In this document: positions 58,415-64,000 of the stretch, piece by piece | Numbering within the stretch: position 1 is the stretch's first letter | Layout: every line of letters begins with the position of its first letter | NCBI RefSeq assembly: GCF_014647595.1 | Contig: NZ_BMPM01000008.1 | Coordinates: forward strand, 92,767-156,766 | Length of the DNA stretch: 64,000 bases | Origin: Paenarthrobacter histidinolovorans | Lineage (GTDB): Bacteria; Actinomycetota; Actinomycetes; Actinomycetales; Micrococcaceae | Direction: 5' to 3' | Program-made: the position numbers and the translations under genes | Notes under the pieces: model-generated | Told to the model about the DNA's origin: nothing | The model's database searches: none | What the model saw: only the letters and a program-made list of their open reading frames with translations

Positions 58415-59816
58415 TGACCTGGGGGACGCCGAGTGCCTTGAGGCCTTCGGCGCCAAACTCCAGGCCGTAGCCGGACTGCTTTGCGCCACCGAACGGGACA
58501 CGGGGGTCCACAGCGCCATGCTTGTTGATCCACACGGTGCCGGCCTGGATCCGTGAGGCGACTTCGCGTGCGGCACTCACGTCGGAGGACCAGACCGAGG
58601 CGCCGAGTCCGACGTCGAGCGCGTTCGCCTTGGCGACCGCCTCGTCAACGGTGCTGTACTTGATGATCGGCAGTGCGGGTCCGAACTGTTCCTCGGCCAC
58701 CAGCGGGTTGTCGTTATCGATATCGGCCACCAGCGTAGTGGGGTAGAAGTTGCCCGGCTGATCGGCGTCCGGGTTGCCGCCGAGCAGGATGCGTGCACCG
58801 GAATCGCGAGCGGCATCCACCAGCCGGGCCACGATGTCGTACTGCTGGCGGTTCTGCAGCGGCCCGAGAACGTTGTTCTCATCCAGCCCGTTGCCCATGG
58901 GCATCGCCGCAGCCACGGCCGCCAGCTCAGAGCAGACAGCCTCGTACTGGGACTCGTGGACGTACAGCCGCTTCAGGGCGGCACAGGTCTGGCCGGTGTT
59001 GATGAACGCGCCCCAGAACAGGCCCTCGGCGATTGCCTTGGGGTCGGAATCGGGCAGGACGATGCCGGCGTCGTTGCCACCGAGTTCCAGCGTGAGTCGC
59101 TTGACGGTATCGGCGGACGAGCGAATGATTGCCCTGCCCGTGGCGGTGGAGCCGGTGAACATGACCTTGCCGATGGCGTCGTGCGAGGCCAGCGCTTCGC
59201 CCACGTCGCGGCCGCCCGAGACTACGGACAGCAGTCCTTCGGGAAGCTCTTCGTTAATGATCGCGGCGAGCGCCAGCACAGACAGCGGGGTGTACTCGGA
59301 GGGCTTGACCACCACGGCGTTGCCCATGCGCAGTGCCGGGGCGATTTGCCAGACGGTGATCATCATGGGCCAGTTCCATGGGCCGATGGCACCGACGACG
59401 CCGATGGGCCGGTAGTGCAGTTCGGCGTGGGTTTCGCCGTCGTCCACTACCGTCTCGGGGTCCAGTGGCGTCGCAGCCGTGGCGCGAAGCCACGCGGCGC
59501 AGGCGCCGACTTCGAAGCGGGCATTCGGGCCGTTCAGCGGCTTGCCCTGCTCGCGCGAGAGCAGTTGGGCGAGTTCTTCAGCGGAACGCTCGACGGCGTC
59601 GGCTGCTTTCATGAGCGCAGCTGACCTGGCGTCGTGGCCCAAGGCAGCCCAGGCCGGTTGGGCGGCAGCGGCGGCATCAACCGCGCGCTGGAGGTCCTCA
59701 ACGCTATGAACGGGCGCATCGCCTACAGCCTCGCCCGTAGCGGGGTCGAAAATGGTGCGGCGGTCTTGGCCGGGGGCCGGGGTGATCGAGGCCAGCAGGG
59801 CGTCGTAAGTCTCCAT
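58404..59816 (-). CDS. NAD(P)-dependent aldehyde dehydrogenase
   Basis: 470 residues from the ATG at 59814-59816, 5 nt after GGAG. A GTG at 59891 would add 25 residues without a good ribosome site. ALDH superfamily: GPWNWPMMITVWQIAPALRMGN, VVVKPSEYTPLS (cofactor Lys), FTGSTATGRAI, LELGGNDAGIVLPD (general-base Glu), NTGQTCAALKRLYV (catalytic Cys), EEQFGPALPIIKY. The class oxidises aldehydes such as those from amine oxidation. The copper amine oxidase 1.5 kb away makes that substrate link likely, though the gene is on the opposite strand. Confidence 0.92.
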   Translation of the reverse strand: METYDALLASITPAPGQDRRTIFDPATGEAVGDAPVHSVEDLQRAVDAAAAAQPAWAALGHDARSAALMKAADAVERSAEELAQLLSREQGKPLNGPNARFEVGACAAWLRATAATPLDPETVVDDGETHAELHYRPIGVVGAIGPWNWPMMITVWQIAPALRMGNAVVVKPSEYTPLSVLALAAIINEELPEGLLSVVSGGRDVGEALASHDAIGKVMFTGSTATGRAIIRSSADTVKRLTLELGGNDAGIVLPDSDPKAIAEGLFWGAFINTGQTCAALKRLYVHESQYEAVCSELAAVAAAMPMGNGLDENNVLGPLQNRQQYDIVARLVDAARDSGARILLGGNPDADQPGNFYPTTLVADIDNDNPLVAEEQFGPALPIIKYSTVDEAVAKANALDVGLGASVWSSDVSAAREVASRIQAGTVWINKHGAVDPRVPFGGAKQSGYGLEFGAEGLKALGVPQVING

Positions 59817-59978
59817 TGGTACTCCGCTCGGGTAGTAAGTCTTGGCGGCCAGTAAGGCGCGCGGCGATGTTTCCAGTGTGGTCGGCGTCACCTCAAAGGG
59901 CCTTGTCGATGAACGAACGGCCCTTGACGGGAAGCGAACGCTTTCGCCGGAGGCTGGGAGACCCTCATAATCGACCTT

Positions 59979-60629
59979 GTGACTCTTGCTTCCCTCGCAG
60001 CGTTTGCCGGTCTCTGCCTTGTCCTTTCAGTGACCCCTGGGCCGGACACATTCCTGGTCCTGCGTATCGCGTTGAACAGGCCCAGTGCTGGCATTGCTGC
60101 AGCCGCCGGGTCTGCACTTGGCGCGATCGCCTGGGCAGCCTTGGTGGGTGTTGGCCTCGCCGCCATCCTGGAGCAGTCAGCGGAACTCTTCCGTTGGGTC
60201 AAGATCGCAGGCGGCCTGTACTTGCTGTATTTGGGGGTTTCTTCGTTCATCAAATCCCGCAAGGCAGCAAAAGCCGCAAAGCTTGGAGCTGAAGGAGCGG
60301 GCTCCAATGAACCGCTTCCGTACAGCCGGCTCTCGGCACTGGGGGCCGGCGCGCTCTCAACGCTGCTGAACCCCAAGGTTGGCCTGTTCTACCTGGCCGT
60401 GGTTCCGCAGTTCATCCCGCACGGCGGCGACACCATGGGCACCTCTCTCATTCTGGGCATGGTGGTGGCCGTCATCGCCTTCGCATATCTCTCGATGATC
60501 GCCGTGGTGGCCTTCAAGGCCATGCGGTGGCTCAAGCGCCCCAAGGTGAGTACCGTCGTCGAGCGTGTCAGCAGTGGCGTGATCGCCGGGCTGGGCGTCG
60601 GCGTGGTGGCGTCGGGCGCAACCAGCTAA
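59979..60629 (+). CDS. LysE-family exporter
   Basis: 216 residues, GTG start. Six helices. LCLVLSVTPGPDTFLVLRIAL (TPGPD motif, about 11-31), WVKIAGGLYLLYLGVSSFIKSRK and ALSTLLNPKVGLFYLAVVPQF (NPK motif). Exporter of amino acids or small amines. It is convergent with the TetR gene (4-nt overlap) and between the aldehyde dehydrogenase and amine oxidase genes, so it may remove amines or amino acids, as an inference. Confidence 0.9.
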   Translation: MTLASLAAFAGLCLVLSVTPGPDTFLVLRIALNRPSAGIAAAAGSALGAIAWAALVGVGLAAILEQSAELFRWVKIAGGLYLLYLGVSSFIKSRKAAKAAKLGAEGAGSNEPLPYSRLSALGAGALSTLLNPKVGLFYLAVVPQFIPHGGDTMGTSLILGMVVAVIAFAYLSMIAVVAFKAMRWLKRPKVSTVVERVSSGVIAGLGVGVVASGATS

Positions 60630-61216
60630 GCCACAAGCAGCGCCAGATAATTGTCCAACTGCCCCGCGAGGTCCTGCGAGAAATGCTCGTCGGGGGACAG
60701 GGCGGCGACGATCTGCGCGCCCAGCATCATGTTCAGCAGGTGATCGGCGACGGCGGCGTCTCCGATGGGGGTGGCGACCTCGCCGGCCGCCCGGGCTGCT
60801 GCGCAGTGGGCCGTGATGGTGGTGTGCCACTGGCTCATGGACTCGCTGTGGAGGGTTGCCATGTGGGCGTCGTTGAGTGCCTTCTGCCAAAACGGGATGA
60901 CGATACGGGCCTCGTTGACGCGTTCCTCGTCCAGGGGCAGGACTTCGGCGCAGAACGCACGGAGGGCCGCCACTCCTGAGAGGCCCTCTGTCATGGCGGT
61001 GATGCGCTGGTTGGTCCGGTTGAACACGTGCCCGAAAGCGGATGTCAGCAGCAGGTCCTTGGTGGGGAAGTAGGGCTTGAGGGCGCCGTTGGCGAAGCCT
61101 GCTTCCTCTGCTATTTCCCGCATGGTGGCGCCTTCCATGCCGAGCCTTGCGATGATCCGCCACGTTGCATCCACCAGTTCGAGGCGTCGTTGATCGTGGT
61201 CCACAATCTTTGGCAC
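60626..61216 (-). CDS. TetR-family regulator, likely of the amine oxidase gene
   Basis: 196 residues from the GTG at 61214-61216 (MPKIVDHDQRRLELVDATW), with CGGGAG about 9 nt upstream. The frame extends another 16 codons. BetI-like TetR HTH: RLELVDATWRIIARLGMEG, ATMREIAEEAGFANGALKPYFPTKDLLL (in pieces). The C-terminal domain resembles BetI/TetR_C_6. It is divergent from the copper amine oxidase with a palindrome at 61280 between, so it probably represses that gene until an amine or aldehyde is present. Confidence 0.88.
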   Translation of the reverse strand: MPKIVDHDQRRLELVDATWRIIARLGMEGATMREIAEEAGFANGALKPYFPTKDLLLTSAFGHVFNRTNQRITAMTEGLSGVAALRAFCAEVLPLDEERVNEARIVIPFWQKALNDAHMATLHSESMSQWHTTITAHCAAARAAGEVATPIGDAAVADHLLNMMLGAQIVAALSPDEHFSQDLAGQLDNYLALLVA

Positions 61217-61279
61217 TGGCTGGGCTCCCGGAAAAATAATTGGCGGAAAGGTCTTGTGACCCATCTTACGTTTTGGTTA

Positions 61280-61297
61280 TTCTCTACATCTATAGAA
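61280..61297. promoter_or_regulatory. Putative TetR operator before the amine oxidase gene
   Basis: TTCTCTACATCTATAGAA has mirrored ends TTCTnTA-N4-TAnAGAA and lies in an AT-rich stretch, 64 bp before the TetR start and 43 bp before the amine oxidase start. Confidence 0.5.
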
Positions 61298-61339
61298 AAT
61301 AAATTCCGACCCATCATAGGTCCCGGACAAGAGGCAGCC

Positions 61340-63316
61340 ATGACGCCCACAGCAACTGAGACAGTCGCCACCGAGGAAGCCCAGTACCGCCTGGCCACGG
61401 GCGCCGAGATCTCCGAGGTCCAGGCAATCCTGCAGGCCGCCGGACACCTCGGTTCCGAAAAGCGAATCGCCTACCTCGGGTTGGTTGATCCTTCGCGCGG
61501 CACCACGGAGCGCGAGCGCCGCTTCCGCGTCTTCATCCACGACATTTCCGGCGGGGCACCCACGGATGTCCTTGTTTCGGTGACGCGAGGCCAGATCCTC
61601 GCCGCCGTCGAACTGGACACCAAAGTCTCCGGCGAACTGCCGGTCCTTGAGGAAGAGTTTGAGGTTGTGGAGACGCTCCTGGCAACGGACGAGCGTTGGC
61701 TCGCCGCGCTCGCCGACCGGAACCTGGACGTTGAAAAGGTCCGCGTCGCTCCGTTGTCCGCCGGCGTCTTTGAATACGCCGAAGAGAAAGGCCGCCGCAT
61801 CCTCCGCGGCCTGGCCTTCGTGCAGGACTTCCCAGAGGACAGCGCCTGGGCCCACCCTGTCGATGGGCTGGTGGCGTATGTGGACGTGGTCAACAAGGAA
61901 GTCACCCAGGTCATTGATCTCGGCGTCATGCCCATCCCGGCAGAACACGGCAATTACACGGATCCTGAACTCACCGGACCGCTCCGCACCACCCAGAAGC
62001 CCATCAGCATCACCCAGCCCGAAGGTCCGAGCTTTACGGTCACCGGCGGTAATCATGTCGAGTGGGAAAAGTGGAGCGTGGACGTCGGCTTCGACGTTCG
62101 CGAAGGAGTGGTCCTCCACAACCTTGCCTTCCAGGACGGCGAGAAGAAGCGGCCCATCATCAACCGCGCTTCCATCGCCGAGATGGTGGTTCCCTACGGT
62201 GATCCTTCGCCCATCCGTTCCTGGCAGAACTACTTCGACACTGGCGAATACCTCGTGGGCCAGTACGCCAACTCTCTGGAACTGGGCTGCGACTGCCTGG
62301 GCGACATCACCTACCTCAGCCCGGTCATCAGCGACGCTTTCGGCAACCCCCGCGAAATCCGCAACGGCATCTGCATGCACGAGGAAGACTGGGGCATCCT
62401 CTCCAAGCACTCCGACCTCTGGACCGGCATCAACTACACCCGCCGCAACCGCCGCCTGGTGATCTCCTTCTTCACCACCATCGGTAACTACGACTACGGC
62501 TTCTACTGGTACCTCTACCTGGACGGCACCATCGAATTCGAAGCCAAGGCCACCGGCGTCGTGTTCACGTCCGCGTTCCCCGAGGGCGGCTCGGACAACA
62601 TCTCGCAACTGGCACCCGGCCTCGGCGCACCGTTCCACCAGCACCTCTTCAGTGCCCGCCTGGACATGGCCATCGACGGCCTCACCAACCGTGTGGAGGA
62701 AGAGGACGTGGTCCGTCAGGCCATGGGCGAAGGGAACGAGCGCGGCAATGCGTTCTCCCGCAAGCGCACGGTCTTGGCCAAGGAGTCGGAGGCTGTCCGG
62801 GAAGCCGATGCCCGCGCGGGCAGGACGTGGATCATTTCCAACCCGGAGTCCAGGAATCGTCTGGGTGAGCCGGTCGGCTACAAGCTCCATTCCGAGAACC
62901 AGCCCACGTTGCTGGCCGATCCTGGCTCCTCCATCGCGAAGCGCGCGGCTTTCGCCACCAAGGACGTGTGGGTCACCCGCTACGCCGACGACGAGCGCTA
63001 CCCCACGGGCGACTTCGTGAACCAGCACTCAGGCGGCGCCGGGTTGCCCGCTTACGTTGCCCAGGACCGGGACATTGACGGCCAGGACATCGTCCTCTGG
63101 CACACGTTCGGCCTCACGCACTTCCCGCGCGTGGAGGACTGGCCGATCATGCCCGTGGACACCGTTGGCTTCAAGCTCCGCCCCGAGGGCTTCTTCGACC
63201 GCAGCCCTGTGTTGGATGTGCCGGCGAACGCCTCCGGCTCAAGCTGCCACAGTGGGTCCGCCTCCGGTGAAGCAGCCGATGACGGGCACGGCGAAGCCGC
63301 CGGGCACTGCCACTAG
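61340..63316 (+). CDS. Copper/topaquinone amine oxidase with His/Cys-rich tail
   Basis: 658 residues from the ATG at 61340 (MTPTATETVATEE). Closest in layout to Arthrobacter phenylethylamine/histamine oxidases. Tyr384 in GNYDYGFYWYL is the topaquinone precursor. Asp300 in YFDTGEYLVGQ is the catalytic base. His433 and His435 (FHQHLF) with His594 (TFGLTHFPRVEDWP) are the copper ligands. D2 and D3 domains precede the catalytic core. It oxidises primary amines to aldehydes with H2O2 and ammonia release. The last 33 residues add Cys636-His637, His650, His656-Cys657-His658, not usual in the family. The substrate is probably an aromatic or biogenic amine. Confidence 0.94.
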   Translation: MTPTATETVATEEAQYRLATGAEISEVQAILQAAGHLGSEKRIAYLGLVDPSRGTTERERRFRVFIHDISGGAPTDVLVSVTRGQILAAVELDTKVSGELPVLEEEFEVVETLLATDERWLAALADRNLDVEKVRVAPLSAGVFEYAEEKGRRILRGLAFVQDFPEDSAWAHPVDGLVAYVDVVNKEVTQVIDLGVMPIPAEHGNYTDPELTGPLRTTQKPISITQPEGPSFTVTGGNHVEWEKWSVDVGFDVREGVVLHNLAFQDGEKKRPIINRASIAEMVVPYGDPSPIRSWQNYFDTGEYLVGQYANSLELGCDCLGDITYLSPVISDAFGNPREIRNGICMHEEDWGILSKHSDLWTGINYTRRNRRLVISFFTTIGNYDYGFYWYLYLDGTIEFEAKATGVVFTSAFPEGGSDNISQLAPGLGAPFHQHLFSARLDMAIDGLTNRVEEEDVVRQAMGEGNERGNAFSRKRTVLAKESEAVREADARAGRTWIISNPESRNRLGEPVGYKLHSENQPTLLADPGSSIAKRAAFATKDVWVTRYADDERYPTGDFVNQHSGGAGLPAYVAQDRDIDGQDIVLWHTFGLTHFPRVEDWPIMPVDTVGFKLRPEGFFDRSPVLDVPANASGSSCHSGSASGEAADDGHGEAAGHCH

Positions 63317-63318
63317 CC

Positions 63319-63756
63319 ATGGCGATCACTGCCGGACGGGTCCGTGCACGCGGACCCGTCCTCCATCCCCGCATCTGCGCGGCGCTGACAGCCGTTTCCT
63401 GCGCCGTGCATCTGTGGCTCGCGGCCTCGGGGCACCACGACGCCTGGCTGGGCATCCTCATGATCGGCCTGGCTGCAGTCTGCATTCCGTGCACCGTCCA
63501 TATTTGGCGCCACAGCAGGGTGGGCGCGCTCCATCAAGTGACCATCTCCGCCCTCGCCATGGTGGGACTGCACGCCGTCCTGCTGCTCGGCGCGAGCGGT
63601 GCCGGACACGCACACGGCGGCAGCCCGGCGTCGAACGTTGTTGATACGGCCGGGGCAGCGCAACTGCTGCTGGTGATCGGACTGGAAATCACGACGGCGT
63701 TGCTCGCCGCTACGCTGGTGGCGCGCCTCCGCCGTCGGGTGGCTGTGGCGTCCTGA
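63319..63756 (+). CDS. His-containing four-helix membrane protein beside the amine oxidase
   Basis: 145 residues. ATG 3 nt after the amine oxidase stop, so translationally linked. Four hydrophobic helices are visible. Potential metal ligands cluster in and between them: VHLWLAASGHHDAW, CIPCTVHIWRHS (CxxC-like) and HAVLLLGASGAGHAHGGSP. I do not recognise the family. The position and ligands suggest a part in copper handling or maturation of the oxidase, which is an inference. Confidence 0.78.
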   Translation: MAITAGRVRARGPVLHPRICAALTAVSCAVHLWLAASGHHDAWLGILMIGLAAVCIPCTVHIWRHSRVGALHQVTISALAMVGLHAVLLLGASGAGHAHGGSPASNVVDTAGAAQLLLVIGLEITTALLAATLVARLRRRVAVAS

Positions 63757-63861
63757 CCCACCGCCGGCCGCCGAAGTGGCCCATCTTTGCCGCAGCAAAG
63801 TCCGGAGTTCAGGCAAAAGGGACCGGCCCGGGAGGCCAAAGAAGGGCCAAAACGACAAGGG

Positions 63862-64000
63862 TCAGAGCGAAAGCCGGGTCAGCTTGTCCGGGTTGGACAG
63901 TTGCCGCAGCCCTCGGATGCTCCCGTCCGGACCCGCGTCCACTTCAACGACGTCGGAACGGCCGTGGTGCCTGAGGACCAAGGCCGCTCCGCCGTTGATC
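63862..64000 (-). CDS. C-terminal end of an ECF41-like (SigJ-type) sigma factor
   Basis: Only the last 45 codons are in the window: NGGAALVLRHHGRSDVVEVD, then GSIRGLRQLSNPDKLTRLSL and a TGA at 63862-63864. The NPDKL motif at the end of a SnoaL-like domain is the hallmark of ECF41 sigma factors, whose C-terminal domain modulates activity. The rest lies beyond the window. Convergent with the amine oxidase operon. The gap 63757-63861 holds no gene. Confidence 0.75.
   Translation of the reverse strand, partial: INGGAALVLRHHGRSDVVEVDAGPDGSIRGLRQLSNPDKLTRLSL

Noticed and set aside
61277..63028. Long minus-strand open frame opposite the copper amine oxidase
   Set aside because: It mirrors a strongly conserved enzyme with all cofactor residues; the antisense frame has no family resemblance and arises from GC-rich codon bias.

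Overview
The window looks like chromosome of a high-GC actinobacterium of the Micrococcaceae, most likely Arthrobacter or Paenarthrobacter. The grounds are uniformly GC-rich coding with many GTG and some TTG starts, an actinobacterial bifunctional dCTP deaminase, an iron box of the IdeR/DmdR type, a SAM-IV riboswitch, a uriR-rbsK-uriT-uriH type nucleoside operon as in Corynebacterium, and an Arthrobacter-type copper amine oxidase. I saw no tRNA, rRNA, insertion sequence, prophage or CRISPR array. Genes are densely packed, and many are linked by ATGA or GTGA stop/start overlaps.

Layout. 0-5.5 kb: end of a secreted protein, dcd, an AbiEi/DUF559-type nuclease-like gene bracketed by short tandem repeats, a KhtTU-like K+/H+ antiporter pair and an MFS transporter. 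5.7-12.1 kb: a six-gene Mrp antiporter operon with MrpA and MrpB fused, closed by a 69-nt palindrome. 12.1-16.6 kb: DUF4235 and Nudix genes, 73-bp tandem repeats, then a TPP riboswitch controlling a YkoEDC-type ECF transporter. 16.6-20.2 kb: an iron-regulated group (GNAT acetyltransferase, penicillin-acylase-like Ntn hydrolase, siderophore-interacting reductase) around one iron box. 20.3-23.6 kb: an HTH-MurA fusion, and a second DUF559 gene between two hairpin repeats with shared ends.

23.6-30.3 kb is a sulfur-flavoured region. A SAM-IV riboswitch precedes a DUF1737-rhodanese-metZ operon. Diverging from it is an operon of an LLM flavin monooxygenase, a HAL-family lyase whose MIO-forming triad is altered, and a cysteine-synthase-like PLP enzyme. 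I consider this the best candidate for an undescribed pathway. 30.4-38.4 kb: amino-acid permease, pabC, cardiolipin synthase, a P-loop-kinase/PabB fusion, a low-molecular-weight phosphatase, and a TetR/membrane-protein pair with matching operators. 38.4-43.1 kb: uridine utilisation operon with divergent uriR.

43.1-51.8 kb: LysE exporter, DNA polymerase IV, aldo/keto reductase, an ECF42-type sigma factor with its DGPF partner, a methyltransferase, and a MarR/MMPL efflux pair. 51.8-56.9 kb: arsenic resistance genes (arsN, arsR, acr3, arsC, trxB and a flavoprotein with a Cys-rich tail). They sit beside a relic of a short-chain dehydrogenase C-terminus that may mark an insertion edge. 56.9-64 kb: pheA, mepB-like gene, then an amine-catabolism group (aldehyde dehydrogenase, LysE exporter, TetR, copper amine oxidase with a His/Cys tail, His-rich membrane protein) and the 3' end of an ECF41-like sigma factor.
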